From: Rhexocercosporidium sp. MPI-PUGE-AT-0058
Lineage: Eukaryota; Ascomycota; Leotiomycetes; Helotiales
Reading direction: 5' to 3'
DNA length: 64,000 nucleotides
Assembly (NCBI GenBank): GCA_020746875.1
Contig: JAGTJL010000001.1
Coordinates: 1,798,001-1,862,000 of the forward strand
Of this stretch, positions 1 to 12,793 are shown piece by piece. The notes below the pieces were generated by a model. It was given only the letters and a program-made list of their open reading frames with translations, did not search any database and had not been told where the DNA came from. How positions within the stretch are numbered: the first letter of the stretch is position 1; every line of letters starts with the position of its first letter. The position numbers and the translations under genes were made by a program.

Positions 1-59
1 GCGAGTGTGATACTGTACACCTGGCGGTTCATTCCGCTCTACTACACTGAAAACTAAAA

Positions 60-110
60 ATGATAGTCGCCTCCGAAACCCTTCCGGTACTGGTCCGACT
101 CATAAGTGCG
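60..110 (+). repeat. LTR-like repeat fragment
   Basis: About 31 bases at 71-101 match, with only a few differences, a segment at about 60314-60345 inside the LTR-like unit near the other end of the window. The shared core reads CCGAAACCC then TCCGGTACT then GTCCGACTC, in the same orientation. Only this middle part of the unit is recognisable here. It is most simply a remnant of a solo LTR. Confidence 0.6.
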
Positions 111-1124
111 ACAAATTCTATGGTAAACAGTTTATAGATACCCCTATGATGCTTGGTAGTGTAAGACAGGCCCCAAGTCTAAGTCCTGTAACGTAATGGA
201 ACCTCGCTTGTGCACTACATTGTCCACAACAGTCAGCCTGTTAAGCGAAATACTCCAAGTTGGATAACATACAGTGGCACTCTAAGTGACAGTAAAACAT
301 TCCTTGCCTTGATGAAAAAGAAGCAATTATATTCAAGATTATGGACCTCCTCGGCATCCATGTCATCAGTGCTTCATTGGGACAGGTGTGCTTCTGCCCC
401 CTTACAGCGTCGCTTCGCTTCAGCATGATGCGATTTATATTCGCCGTGAGGTTGCGTGAGTGTAATGCTGCCTGCTAAAAAATACCTCTCTGGAATCGGT
501 AATGTGAAATGACGAAGACCTTACTACTTTGGAACGGTGATGAAAATATCTGTCGATCAGAGGCATTCCTCCACTGACAAGTCGTAGGCGAGGACCACAG
601 AGTCCGTAGAATTGTGACTTTCCTCGACGACTGTATCCAGTCCAGTAGACTTTTCGAAACCATTTATCTCTAGATACACGTAAAAGATGATGAACACTGG
701 ATGCACCCTCGATTTCTCGTCCAGGAGATAAGACCACAAACCTTGGGAGCTGCCATGAGATCTTCGAAAATGGCCCCTCCATATAATGATTATCACCACT
801 CAACTCAAGACAATGGAAACAAACTTCAAAAGTGCTTGCGTTCAAGCAGTGGAATGAGCGGGTGTTTCAGAATGAAAAGTTGGCTGTGGGAAAAGCTTTC
901 TTATTACCTCGGGAGACAATCTTGGTCAGGAAGCCGAGCTGATCGATAATGTTCAAGGATAAGATATTATTTATTATCTGTATAGTTCCATCCGCTACTC
1001 CTCAGAATATGTACAAGAAGGCATACCAGAGAACCATACATTCGTAACCTTTTCAACAATCATTCATAAGTACACTCCATACTCCATTCATCTGTATATA
1101 CAATCATCCAAACCCACTCTCACT
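111..1124. other. Intergenic, no supported gene
   Basis: Only short overlapping open frames on both strands, without recognisable domains or paired splice signals. The last 100 bases are probably the 3' untranslated region of the minus-strand lysophospholipase gene. Confidence 0.5.
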
Positions 1125-2783
1125 CTAAGCCTTGAAGCAGTACTTGGTAAAGCAAGCAGTGCAAGCAGGAGGTAAGTTCTTGGCGCCGTCCATAATCGCA
1201 CAGCCCAGGCACTTAGCCCACGCCGAACTGTTATTCTGGCTCATGACCGCCGCACCATTAGCAATAACCTGAGCGCTGGCAGCTGGGGTGAACTGCATTT
1301 GACTCGTATCAACATTTCCTCCAGCAGGAGTAGCGCTGAAATTCGGCATCCAAACAATCGTAGCCTTGGAGCTATCTCCACATCCGAAGAAGACGGGACG
1401 AGAAGTCAGACCGGCAGCGAGGAGGACAGAGGACTCGGGCACGAAAGGCATTCTGGTCAGACCGGCGGTTTGGGCAGCGAGGTAGGTGGCGTGCATCTCC
1501 TTGCCGGATGGGTAGTTCTTGTTGCCGTCTGTGTTGTCGCTTACGATGATCACGCTAATGTTGCGCTGGGGGAGGAGCATGGGGAAGATGGGGTTGATCT
1601 GTCCGGACTCGCCGCCATCAACCATGGAAAGCTTCTGTTGAGCCTGGACGAGTGGTGCCGACGCAAGCTTGTAGAATGGGTTGGGCCATGAGGCGAACAG
1701 GTCGGAGACTTGGGTGAACTGGATGGCTGGGATTCCAGCTGGGAGGGCACCGACTGCGGCGTTGGTTGCGGCGGCTGTGGCGGATACGTTGACGGTCTCC
1801 GTGAGTTGACAGAAGTTTGAGATCAGAGGCTCAGCAACGTCGAAGCCGATTCCTGGGTCTTGGAAGAGTGTCGAGGATGTTCCGGCAATGAAACCGAGGT
1901 TCTCGTAGGCTGTGGTGCATTGGCCTGTAGGCGCGCCAGCTGAGAGGGAAGTACCGAGATACTTGGTGGGAGTAAAGGCAGCGATTCTGCTATCCCATGA
2001 TCCCGTCTCGAAGGGTGTGAACTCCCAGAATGGAGCATCTGCGGGAGGCAAGCATGATGTGCCGCTGAGATCGACGTGCTGAGCGAGGATAATTGGGTAT
2101 GGCACGGAGAACGACTTGAAGCTCCACTTCGTCGTTACCTGGGAAAGCAGGTTATCGACTCCTCCATTGGCACCGGGGAGGATTGCGTATGAGATAAGGC
2201 GAGACCAAGCATCTGCAATGGTGCCCGGGAACCCCTGTGCTTGTTTGAGAAGAAGATCATTGTTGATCGTCTGGTAGACTGCGGCTTGGTTGCCAAGAGG
2301 GTTGAAGAGTCCATTGGAAAGGGATGTCTTCCAGATGGAGTTGAAGAGGGTGGATATCGTGGCGTAGTTGTTCGAGATGATTGAAGAGAGCAGCCATGAA
2401 CCTCCTGACAAGCCAGAGTGATATGAGATTGCTTGGTAGAGGCCACTGGTGCTAACATAAGTATCCCGAATGTCGAGGGCTTGGACAGTACCGGCACCAG
2501 AGAGAGTAGCACGGAAGCCACCACCACTGCTCGTCAGGGCAATAGTTGGCATGTCACGGCTGAAGCTAGCTAAGAACAGCGGGTCTGTCTTCATCAACCA
2601 GAGTGCCAACGCGATGTCAGCATTGACCTTTCGAGAAACTCGGTAGTTCTCTTCGCTATCTGAAAGCCCACCGGCTGTAGTTCGGACGAGAGGTGTTTGT
2701 GGGCATGATGTGGAAATGGGTGCATATGTGGAAACAGTGCTAGCGATGAGTGTGGCAAAAGCCAGGAACGTGGAAGAATGCAT
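1125..2783 (-). CDS. Secreted lysophospholipase (phospholipase B family)
   Basis: Single-exon gene of 552 residues. The open frame extends nine codons upstream to a GTG, but the ATG at 2783 is the likely start because it is followed directly by a signal peptide (hydrophobic LAFATLIASTV). The catalytic core of the PLA2/PLB family is visible: SGGGFRA (oxyanion loop) near residue 87, GLSGGSW with the nucleophile serine near residue 130, and MVDGG with the catalytic Asp near residue 390, followed by an NP..P segment. Members hydrolyse acyl chains of lysophospholipids and phospholipids outside the cell or at the cell wall. The tail is cysteine-rich (CLGC, ACTACFTKYC) and shows no clear GPI-anchor signal, so a secreted enzyme is more likely than an anchored one. 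Length fits the family (about 550-650). Confidence 0.93.
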   Translation of the reverse strand: MHSSTFLAFATLIASTVSTYAPISTSCPQTPLVRTTAGGLSDSEENYRVSRKVNADIALALWLMKTDPLFLASFSRDMPTIALTSSGGGFRATLSGAGTVQALDIRDTYVSTSGLYQAISYHSGLSGGSWLLSSIISNNYATISTLFNSIWKTSLSNGLFNPLGNQAAVYQTINNDLLLKQAQGFPGTIADAWSRLISYAILPGANGGVDNLLSQVTTKWSFKSFSVPYPIILAQHVDLSGTSCLPPADAPFWEFTPFETGSWDSRIAAFTPTKYLGTSLSAGAPTGQCTTAYENLGFIAGTSSTLFQDPGIGFDVAEPLISNFCQLTETVNVSATAAATNAAVGALPAGIPAIQFTQVSDLFASWPNPFYKLASAPLVQAQQKLSMVDGGESGQINPIFPMLLPQRNISVIIVSDNTDGNKNYPSGKEMHATYLAAQTAGLTRMPFVPESSVLLAAGLTSRPVFFGCGDSSKATIVWMPNFSATPAGGNVDTSQMQFTPAASAQVIANGAAVMSQNNSSAWAKCLGCAIMDGAKNLPPACTACFTKYCFKA

Positions 2784-2810
2784 GTCGGGCAAGGTCGTAG
2801 AATACGGCAC

Positions 2811-4135
2811 GAAAAGAGAGAAAATTCAGCACAAAGCTGTGTAGAGGACCGTTTGAAGAGAGACTGGAATGTTTGAATTCAGGGAAAGCTTGACCTACAC
2901 TTCGTTACTTGTACTCGATACAATTCCTTCAGATTTGATTAACAACCTCGGTGACGGGGCTTCCAATAATGCATTCTGCGACTTCGCCTTCAGGTCATCC
3001 CAATTCGATTTCAGACCTCCCTATAGAAGTGTGATCTCCGTCGCTTATTGACGAAGGCTTCTAGAAGGTGGATCAGTTCAGGGTCAAGATCCGCCTCCTT
3101 GCTGTTTCTAGCTTGTTCGCCGCGTAAAGATCCTAGGAAACGGAATTATCGAGTCAAGCATCATGGGGCGGGTTCATCGGATAACGCTAGGTACTGTACT
3201 AAATGCCCCGGAAGAGTATGTCGCCGAACTAGTTGTGCCCGTAAAATTGATCGCTTCAAATATTGCAGAGTTCTACGGACATGATACCATGAAGTGGCTG
3301 AGGTCTCGCTAGAATGACCCCTTTCATATTCTTACTAAGCCCTCGCAATCATCCATCCAGGGTCCATTCTGCTTTGACTCTTGTTCTGTCACTCATCACT
3401 AATCGACCTTCTCAGCTGACAACCTGTCAAGCGAGCCCGACGGCCTGGCCCGCCGCTGTCCAAATAAGCTTTGCACTTGTCAATTTTCCCTCCAAACATC
3501 CAAACTCCACACCAATTATTCCGAGACAGTTTGCCCTCGGAGGAGACGCTACACTGACTCGCGTTCTGAGAAGACCCGACAGGTTTCTCCCGACGCGCCC
3601 CTGAGTTTCCTTCCCATGCTTGCCACGTTCTGCGGTGAAGCCGCACTTTAGAGTTCGTCGCTATTGTTTTCCGCAATCGATGTCCCCCAAGTTTCTGGCT
3701 TAACCGAGGGCCAGTAATGGTCAGACTTTTAGGCTTTTTCTTCAACGGAGGTCTTTTGCTTAAGAACTCGTCCCGTTGAGCATTCCAGAAACGAGGCAGA
3801 CCCATCACATCCCCCACTTCGCAGGCCCACTTCTCAGCATGAAGCATGGAAAAACGTGTTTGGAACGTGTCATGCCTCCTTCTACTTACGGCTACACTCC
3901 CTCTTTACCCCTGATGCTAGATCCTCTATCGAAACTAGCGAAGACATTATGTGCTAGTATTATGTCGCACCTGCCCGATAGAATGCTACCCAGAAGACCC
4001 CTCGAAGGAATTTCCAAGATTGGAGCCACCCGTTCCTGTCTTCTATCCTTCTGCGATTATTCGCTGAAACTTACTGCTTCGGTGCTTCGGTTGCGGAGAG
4101 GTGGTATCGTACCGGTGTGAGACCCTTTCTTGTCA

Positions 4136-4188
<53 letters not shown>

Positions 4189-4432
4189 GCGTCGTCATTC
4201 CCTATTGCACTAGGAGAATATTTGCGTTTCGGCCAAACTTTACACACTTAGTATGTATCGAGGTGGGTCTGGGCCTATTGAAACCCTCCCTTCGCGGGTT
4301 CATGTTTGATGTGCGAGGAGCACTTTTGTATTCTTAAAGTTCCAGCAACCCCATAGTCCGTACTTCTTTGCGGACCCAGTGCAGCGATCACCTAAGTAGA
4401 CATCTCTCGTGTAACAAAAGAGCTCGTCGGGT
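2811..4432. other. Intergenic, contains a CA microsatellite
   Basis: No coding exon can be supported between the divergent lysophospholipase and rhodopsin-domain genes. Several open frames of 60-150 codons overlap on opposite strands and look random. The part just upstream of 4433 should hold the promoter of the plus-strand gene. Confidence 0.45.
4142..4178 (+). repeat. (CA)n microsatellite
   Basis: About 18 uninterrupted CA dinucleotides, followed by a slightly imperfect GCACACA. It lies about 255 bp upstream of the rhodopsin-domain gene start. Confidence 0.97.
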
Positions 4433-5856
4433 ATGGGATACACAACTCAGGGCAACGGGCCCGCCCTGTTAACTACTTGCATCGTGTGTATTGTCTTGAC
4501 TTGGGTTTTCTTCGCTGTGCGGATATACACCCGGGCATTTCTGACGAAGGTATGGAAGGTGGAGGATTGGCTTTTCGTTGGAAGTCAAGTAAGTTGTCCA
4601 AGTCCACGATACAGGAGTGGAATACTAACAGAATGTAGGTGTCCTTCACAGTCTATTCCCTTATTTCGCTGCAGTCGACTTTACACGGAAATGGGCAGCT
4701 TAATAAAGATATCAATCCAGTGGATATTCCGATTGCGATGCGGGTAAGACGATCAATTTGCCGATCTCTACGCAAATGATTAACATGAATAGTATTTCTA
4801 CTGGGGGGAGATCCTCTACGTTATCACTGCTCTACTGATGCGATTGTCAATCGGCTTCTTCATTCTGCGGATCATGACTCAGAGGGGCTTCATCTGGACA
4901 ATTCGAATCACGATGGGCTTGATTACGCTCGCGTCAGTGATGCATCTGTTCTACACGATATTCCAATGCAAGCCGATCAAGTATTTCTGGCTACAGTTTT
5001 CCGGATTGCCAGGAAGATGTCTACCTGCTCCACAGGTGCAAGCTATATCGATCGCGTACTCTGCTGCTTCGGCTGTTGCTGATCTTACGTTCGGCATTCT
5101 GCCATTGTGCATCTTGTGGAATCTACAGATGAATCGCAGGGCGAAATTCATCGTGGGGGTGCTTCTTTGCGTTGGTATTGTGTAAGTCAACATCCCACTC
5201 GAGGTGAATCACCGGCTAATCAACGCAGTGCTGGACTCAGTGTGATTGTTCGCATCAAGTATATTGTTGAGGTCTCTCTTACGGAGGACTTCATGTTCGC
5301 TACAGCCGTAAGATACTTCCCTAATACATCTCTCCCATGTAAATTTATGCAGCACTTGGCTACCCAAGACCGCTTATATCTACCCGAAGGCTTGGATTGA
5401 CTATACCATTCATCACTAGCATCTTTTTATCCTCATGCTGACATTTCAATCTTCCAGAACGTCTCAATCTGGGCACTAATCGAGCCTGCAATTGCGATCT
5501 GCTGTATGGCTGCCTCCACTCTACGACCACTATTCAAATCCTTGCGCGAGAAGACCTCCACACCCGGTAGCTACGGCCTTCAGCCCTCCGGACCAGGCAA
5601 CCGCTACTTCAAGAGCGGATCGCACTCGCAGAGCACCAAGGAGAACAGCTTCGGCCTCAGCAGGAACCACAGCGGATACGTCAAGCGAACCGACAACCAG
5701 GAGACGGGCAGTTACGACGATGCCATTGCGCTGCGGACTATGGTTGTAGGTGCTAGTGGGAGGACGAGTGAGGGCGACGACGATACGAAGGGCATACTGG
5801 CGAGTACGACGGTGGAGATCACGAGGTATGATAGGAGGGGTGATGATAAGGCTTGA
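4433..5856 (+). CDS. Rhodopsin-domain integral membrane protein
   Basis: Five exons close into one frame of 375 residues: 4433-4588, 4639-4743, 4793-5181, 5229-5307 and 5458-5856. Every junction is GT-AG and frame-consistent. The product resembles the large fungal rhodopsin-domain family (SAT4/PTH11-like): an N-terminal helix ending in RIYTR, the KVEDWLF motif, a long central helix LLMRLSIGFFILRI, the conserved FQCKPI, a helix with SAASAVADLTFGILPL, and the last helix IWALIEPAIAICCMAASTLRPLF. About seven membrane helices are followed by a hydrophilic tail of about 110 residues rich in Ser, Thr and Arg. The ligand and physiological role are unknown; family members have been proposed as surface receptors. 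The fourth intron is long (150 bp) compared with the others (47-50 bp). Confidence 0.88.
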
Positions 5857-7796
5857 GAGTTTTTTTTGTCTTAGCGATGTTTATGTTAATGATTGTTCAT
5901 GTTCGGTTTTCTTTCAAGCTGTATTCTGTTAGATGGCTTAAGATGGAACAGGATTCCGATGTGTATATAAGTTGCTGATGTGGAACGGTGTATTATATCC
6001 AAACCTAGAGAATTATTCCTTACCTTACCTTTCCTTTCAGGGATCCTTTGATTTCAGAGTCACTTGGTCATTTCTTCCACTGAAATGACATCTCTACCTA
6101 CAATTTAAGCCGTGCCTAGAGTTGTTAACTGCACGGTCGGCAGAGATCTGATTGGACAAGACATAGTATTCATTGCCCTAGGTTGACCCTTGAACATGTA
6201 AACCTCGCCACCGCCATCCCAACCCAACCCAATCTATGAAAATCAACTCTGACCCACCATCCCATCATTCTCCTCTAGGTTGAAACAACGTCTCAACTAT
6301 CCATAGATCTAGGTCCACCCCACCATCCCCAGGGTCATCCCATATGACCTGAAACCAAACACAGCATTCCATCAATGACCACTTCAAGCACCACGAAACT
6401 CACTACGAGATCGAAATCTTACCAACCATCGACTTCGTTTACCTGCTCACAGAAAGTTTCGGCTAATTTGACATCAAACTTGACTTTCTAACACCATAAT
6501 CACTTCAGACGTGTCAGAGCAGATTTGCAAGAGCACTACAGAGGCCCAGATCCGTGTTGATGGAAGAGCGGGGATTGAGTTTACGATTGGTTTCTGGGCA
6601 GGATGGAACTTCATGGAAGGGATGTGTTAATACCCCCCATTAATACACTTTTCTGTCCTTTGCTCTCCTTATCCTCCTAATTTCACTTGTTAGAAATGCG
6701 ACCTGGGTAGTAAAACCATGAAGCTACTCTCTTTTTAGTTCAATACGAAAGAACTACTTAAATTAAGAAACAACCCCCCTCATCGAAGCACTCCTCGATA
6801 CCACATCTTACCAAAATGATAACATGAGAAGTTAGTTTATCTGGCTTAACTTCTCCGATTAAATAAATGTGTTTTTTGAGTGGGGAAGAGGGTTGACAAC
6901 GAGAGTTGGGATACCACCGCCATCTCCAAGATAACAATGTCCCACCATAAGTGTGACAAAATTTAGAAGCCCAACATCTTGCCATTCACAAGTCTAGAGT
7001 GTTGCAACAAGACCGCGAAGATGGACGCGGGGAGGTGAGTAAGAGGCCTTGAATCGGTGATAGATGGTAGGATATATTTCCCGTTATTTCCCAACATTAA
7101 TCATATTTGTGGTTCCTCCAGTCTTATTACGATATTGATTACAAAGACTTAATCCTGCGAGGTTATGCCGCTACACCTGGGAGTTTGAGGGTGCAAGAAG
7201 AAGTATTGCTTCCCGCTCGCCTGGCTGTGAGAGAAAACACAAACACATGAGAGAAAGCAGACCGAAAGGCATGCACGCAAGATCTTATACCAAGAGTTAT
7301 AGATTAAATCTAAGCAAGCGAAAAAAAAAGCACAGCAAAAACGCCGATCATGAGCAGCGTAGTCCTTCCAAAAAAGCAATACTTCATTTGTCATCGCCTC
7401 CTAAAATGTCCGTTTCCGCTTCCGCTCGGTTAGCCATGAGTAGCCACTAGCCGCAACCGTCTGGAGCTTGGGTAAGTAAACAAGGCACTGTTGGCTTGGG
7501 TTTCTAAGAGCCATGTTCATGACAGAGGTTCCGTTCTACTTTGGAACGGATTCCAACTCCGCTCCTCTTTGCGATCTATCTCGGTTTGCAGAGGAGGTTT
7601 CGGCCGTACGACGTGCTCTTGGCTCTACTCAGACTGCTCAAGGATCGTGTTTTAGTGAAGCATATAGAAAGCAAAGATAGCACAGAATCCATACCTCATC
7701 TCGACACTCATTCTACTTCACGTACTGATATGCAAACTCCTAAATCTACCAAGCCTGACTCCACCCCCTCGCCCAGTTCCCAATCCAAAATCCATC
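5857..7796. other. Long intergenic region, nothing recognised
   Basis: About 1.9 kb without a supported gene. Open frames are short, and no splice-consistent chain with a known domain was found. The segment 6180-6660 is poor in long frames on both strands. The region before 7797 should contain the 5' end of the oxidoreductase gene, whose start could lie slightly differently. Confidence 0.45.
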
Positions 7797-9488
7797 ATGC
7801 CATCCCTGCCCTCAGCTTCTTCCTCGGCATGGCAAATATCCCCTGCACCAGCACAATCCTGGCGTTCCCTCAGTGCTCTTGATAATCTGCACCTTAACAC
7901 ATCCGTCCCGATCCCTCCGGCTTCAGATCTAGAGCCTGGGACTGTGTTGGTGAGAATCAGAGCTGCGGCTTTGAATGCTAGGGATGCAATTGTGATTGCT
8001 CATGGTATGTTATCCCCACCTCCTGAATTGTGAGCTAAGTACGGAGGAGGTGGGACAGAAACAGGATGGATATGGACAGGAGATGCTAAAAGCTGAGCGA
8101 TGATGTGATACAGATCCAATCTACCATATTCCCAACCTACCAGACCTCTCGCCATGCCAGTTCGTCTCCCTTCCCCTCCTTCACCGCGAAGAATCACAAC
8201 CAAATAACTAACCTCCCCCGTCCCCCAGAGATGGCGCCGGCGAAATCGGCGCCACGGGTCCAAACTCCATCTGGAAGAAAGGAGACCGAGTATTCATCTG
8301 CCCTCTAAGCTGGGACGACGAAGAGAAGCAAGGCGTGCCTGATCTAGAGCAAGCAAGGCCTAAGGGGGCGGGAAATGTGCAGGGGACGTTGAGGACGTGG
8401 GCTATTTTGGTATGTCCTCACTCTCAATACCTGCCACTATTTACACCTTAGATCCTCCTCTCTGGTATGAAGTGAAACTTTACTTTGCCATTGCTTTTTT
8501 CGTTTGCTATAATTTTTTTCTTGGCACAATCTCTACCTTCGCTGAAGGACAGGGGTCTTCAATGCTGATGTCTACCCAAAGTCAGACAACGAACTCCTCC
8601 CCGCACCACCCCATCTCACATTCGAAGAGATAGCCGCTTTACCATGCGCAGCGGGGACGGCTATGAATGCTCTTTCTTTCGGGCCGTTGAAGATGGAGCG
8701 CGGGATGACAGTTTTGACGATGGGGACCGGGGGGGTGAGTTGTTTCGCTATTCAGGTATGATATCGTGGATTCGCTCATCTCATCGCTTACTCTGATATA
8801 TTCTATCCTTTGGATCCCTGGTAGGGTTTGGATGGCATGGTAGCTTTATGCTATTCTAATCAGTGGATGAGATGCCGATACAAGATTTAGGCAAGAGCTC
8901 AACTAAATATTTCCCACCTCTAGCTCGCAGCCTCCATGGGCTGCACCGTCATCTCCACTTCCTCCACCGCAGGCAAACTCACTCAAGCCAAGTCCCTCGG
9001 CGCGACACACACGATAAATTACACCATCACGCCTGACTGGGATATTGAAGTGTTGCGCCTGACGGGCGGCAAAGGCGTAGATCACGCCCTGGACGTAGGC
9101 GGCAGCGGGACGATAGAGAAGAGCTTGAGAGCAGTGAGGCGAGGGGGTTTGGTGACTTGTATTGGGTTCCTTGGGGGTATGGGGAGTGTGGATGTGGTCA
9201 TGGGGCTGATTGGGGGGGCGAAGATGCGTAAGTTGGGTTGAGATCTCATTCGGTTTCGTTGTGTTTAGTTGTAGATGAGACTTAGAGTGATATACTGACA
9301 GCAACTTGGAGACAGTAAGAGGCGTCTACGGAATCTACAAAACGCACTGCGAAGCCCTTCTCGAACTTGTAAACGAGCATCAGATCCACCCGCTCATCGC
9401 GCAGGTCTTCGAGTGGGAAGATGCTAAGATGGCGTTTGATATGATTATGAAGGGGGAGGTGGTTGGGAAGGTTGCTATTAGGGTCTGA
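7797..9488 (+). CDS. Zinc-type alcohol dehydrogenase-like (MDR) oxidoreductase
   Basis: Six-exon model: 7797-8004, 8114-8159, 8229-8409, about 8553-8755, 8924-9227 and 9316-9488. The first three exons and the last two join exactly in frame. The protein shows the GroES-like N-terminal half (VLVRIRAAALNARDAIVI, then DGAGEIGATG and KKGDRVF), the hallmark ALPCAAGTAMNAL, and the nucleotide-binding half (LTMGTGGVSCFAIQLAASMGCTVI, KSLGATHTINY, GGKGVDHALDVGG). It ends with HPLIAQVFEWEDAKMAFDMIMKG-type residues and GKVAIRV, the usual C-terminus of quinone-reductase-like MDR proteins. These are NAD(P)H-dependent cytosolic oxidoreductases; the substrate is unknown. The third intron is unresolved: the obvious donor at 8410 and acceptor at 8552 leave the frames one base out of register, so a non-canonical donor at 8414, a missed mini-exon or a small indel is needed. 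Confidence 0.82.
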
Positions 9489-10567
9489 CAGTTTAGCTCT
9501 GATCTGGTTTTTTGAGAGAATTGGAGGGATTATGGATAGATGGTAGCGTTGAATGTCTATGGTGGTGAGAAGGTTGAGGAGATGATGTATGTTGACATTG
9601 TGGAGGAGGAGCCACTGACTAATATTTTCTTATCTTAGGAAGAATTTAGAATTTGAAACATTTTGGGAGGGTCAAATGCACTGACATAGAAATTCTGTCA
9701 TACTTTCAAACAGAACTATGACATTTCGTTTGCGAGCTTACTCCATCTCGCTTACCATGCAAGGAAGCAAAACTTCGAAAGCCGCCAAGGGGAAATGTTG
9801 TATCACGTGATACAATTAAAAACCTGGTCAGTCAATCAACTTACCAACCAGGGTCTTGCGAAAGCGAGTGCCAAACTTGGTCCGATGTAAATCATCCAGC
9901 AGTAAGCCATCAAAATTAAGGATTGTAACAATAATTATGTACCTCCTCGGTCTCTCGAGATTGAGATTGGTTGGACAAGAGAAAAGCAGGAAATGAACTC
10001 GCAGGATTTCATTTGGAGACAGAATGGAAGAAGGGAAGTATATGCCTCTCTGTCACTAGACAGCCCGCAGGGTGTTGACACTAGACCTGTCCACGCACGC
10101 CTTAGCTATAATTTTCGGTGCACACAAGAGCAAGATAATGAGAAAAGGGGAATCCTTGTAGAGTCTTTGCACTTTATTCTATGGACCGAGTCTATGCAGC
10201 CATTCCCATGGCCAATAACCCGGTATTTCCAGTCTAGAGCCACTAGACGAAGTAAGTCAATCAGCCATTCATTAATCCGTGCAAAAATCTTGCTCTCGCT
10301 CTCGCTTGATCCGATCTAATCGATCAGAGGCAAATCTCAATCATGCCCGACGTACGCCACCATGATGCAGACCCCATCCATCCATCCACCATTCATCCAA
10401 ATGGAATAGAATCCAAATCAAGCCGAACCAAACCGAGTTAAGTAAATTCCGCTGAATGAACCAGCCGAATTCCATTCAAGTAAAGTCCCCGCAGTCATGA
10501 AAAAAAAAAGACCAATGCAGCAAATCGATATCCGTGAATCCAAATTGCCTCATCATTGCTAGCAAAT
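9489..10567. other. Intergenic, between convergent genes
   Basis: About 1.1 kb between the 3' ends of the oxidoreductase and eIF2A genes. No coding exon is supported. The part from about 10330 to 10560 is AT-rich and probably contains the eIF2A 3' untranslated region. Confidence 0.45.
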
Positions 10568-12793
10568 CTATCCTTCGGCTTCGATAGAGGATAGCTCGGC
10601 TTGGACGGATGACTTGGTGCCGATCTTCTTCATCTGCGTGTCCTCCAACTTCTCTCCTCCAGCGAGACGCATCTCCAGATCCTCGATAGCGCGGATCTTT
10701 TTCTGCAGACCTCGCAGCTTCTTGGCGTTGGGACTTCCTCCTCCTGGCGATGTCACGGATAGCTCAGGCGCATCTTGGATACGAGACGCAGCGAGGTTCA
10801 GGGACAGGTTGTTGACGTTGGCAACTGGTGGAGCCTGGGCTTGGTGTTGACCATAGCCGTTGTGGTTGCCGTTTCCGTTCTGTCCATAACCATTGCCATT
10901 CTGTCTAGCGTCCTGCGAACGACCTTGATTCGATTGGTAGGTGTTGCTACGGTATCGTTGTTGAGATGGGGTTCGGACGTTGTCTTGTTGACCCTTCGAG
11001 CGGCTCCGCTGATGCTCACGTCTGTCTCTGCGCTCTGGGCTTCGATTCTCACCAGCTGGTGCTGGACCATTCTCTGGAATAAGACCAGCAGCCTTAGCCT
11101 CTGCGTCCTTGGCCTTCTTTGCTTCTCGCTTCTTCTTGTTCTTCAACGCTGCCTTGGACAAATTCTCATCACCCTCCGCAGTTCCTGGGGCAGCTCCGTT
11201 GGCGGGAGCGGCTCCTGGTGGTAGACTGGCTTCGACGGTTTCGGCACCCGGTACTTGTCTTCGTTGCTTTCCAAAGCCGTTCGATCCGACCAATTGGGTA
11301 CCATTACTGACAATGTGAGCAGCTCCTCCTTCATCCTCACGCTTGAAATGCAATGGGGTCGAAGTTCCACGAGCTCCCGGTGGTCGGTAGGCTCCAGCTG
11401 GCTTGGAAGGGGTCTTGACGGTACCAAGATAGGCCAGTGCTGATGCATGGGGGGTTGGGATCGGATGAAGCAGATCCCCAGCCGAGAAACTCTCGAACTG
11501 CTGAGGTCTCCACGCAACGTTGTAAAGCTCCACCATATCCTGGTTGTACATGATTCCACCTCCAACGTGCCACAAACGAATACCGTTGTCAACACGGAGT
11601 CTGGGACTCGTAGTGGCGGTCAAGATGTACTTGCTATCAGGGCTCCATTCGCAAACACTCGGGTTTCCACCTTCGATTGTACAGATCTTCTGATAGTCCT
11701 TTTCAAGATCATAAATATCCATCTGACCAGCCAAATTGCCGAAACCAGCCACCAAAACAAAGCGACCAGTTGGTGAGAAGAGGATGGTGTTTCGAGGACC
11801 AAGTGGGAATGTGTGGGTAGCAACGGCCCGCTGGTTGAAAATTGTCGTCTTTGCTGGCATGTATCCATAGATAACACCAAATTCTTTCGAGTTTGGTGAC
11901 CATGATACATCATGAATTGGGCCCTCCTTATCCAGAGTAATTCTTGAATCAAATCCACCATTTGCGCTCAGCACATACAGTGTAGTCTCCCCATAATAAC
12001 TCTTGCCCGTCTTGTCGACCTCAGTCTGTGCTAGGACAATCAGAGTAGTACCAAGCTGGTTCCACTTCAATTGAACCTTGTCCCCTTTGAAGAAAGTCTT
12101 TTGCGAAACAGGCGTGGTGAACTGGGGGACATTGAACACCTTGACGGCCGATGGTTGACCCTGCAAGTACTGTTAGCGAGTCCTTGAATGTCCATATTCT
12201 TTGCTTACCTTGCGCTCCGGAATGAAGACAGCCACAGAGTGGTTATTGCCTGGGGAAATGGCAAAGTCGGCAACCCCCTCGGCACGCAGCTTGTTCCAGA
12301 CGGTACCCAAGTCACCACTTTCGTAGAATTGGACCTCGTTGGTAACAACACGGGCACAATATCTCTCATCGAAAGTGTATTGCAGGTTCCAGCCCGTCTG
12401 ATTCTTCTGCACAAATCTGCCCACAACCTGTTTCTCGCCGCCTGCAGGAACGTCCTCCACGGTGTGCCAGACCTTCAGGTTCTTGACGGCATCGCCCTTC
12501 TCGTCCTTGGAGGGCCGCTCCCAGGTGATGATGTATGATCCTCGAGGAGAGAAGCCTAATTCGTACACGTTGGGAGTGGGGAGGGTTGTGATGACGTGTC
12601 CGACGGATGCATCAATAACTGACACGCCGGCGGTGGAGGCCCAGGCAAAATAGCGCCCACATGGCGAATAGACGGAGCAGCGAGAGGAACCTTCCGGCTT
12701 CTGGAAACCAGGCAAAGGCTCGTAGACCGGGGCGGCATCGAAAACGCCAATCTCCTTCAGGGTTCGGTAGGCAAACTGTGTAGGAACTGCCAT
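10568..12793 (-). CDS. eIF2A: Eukaryotic translation initiation factor 2A
   Basis: Two exons, 12793-12209 and 12160-10568, separated by a 48-bp GT-AG intron, give 725 residues. The N-terminal two thirds is the eIF2A beta-propeller: it starts QFAYRTLKEIGVF, has VYSPCGRYFAWAS, the central PQFTTPVSQKTFFKGDKVQLKWN, then GPIHDVSWSPNSKEFGVIYGYMPAK, FSPTGRFVLVAGFGNLAG and WSPDSKYILTATTSPRLRVDNG. The tail is low-complexity and basic (a lysine-rich stretch, then a Gln/Asn/Gly-rich segment) and ends with the conserved KKLRGLQKKIRAIEDLE helix. The family is a cytosolic, Met-tRNA- and 40S-associated factor that acts in alternative initiation. Length is somewhat above the yeast protein because of the low-complexity insert. 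No lesions were seen. Confidence 0.95.
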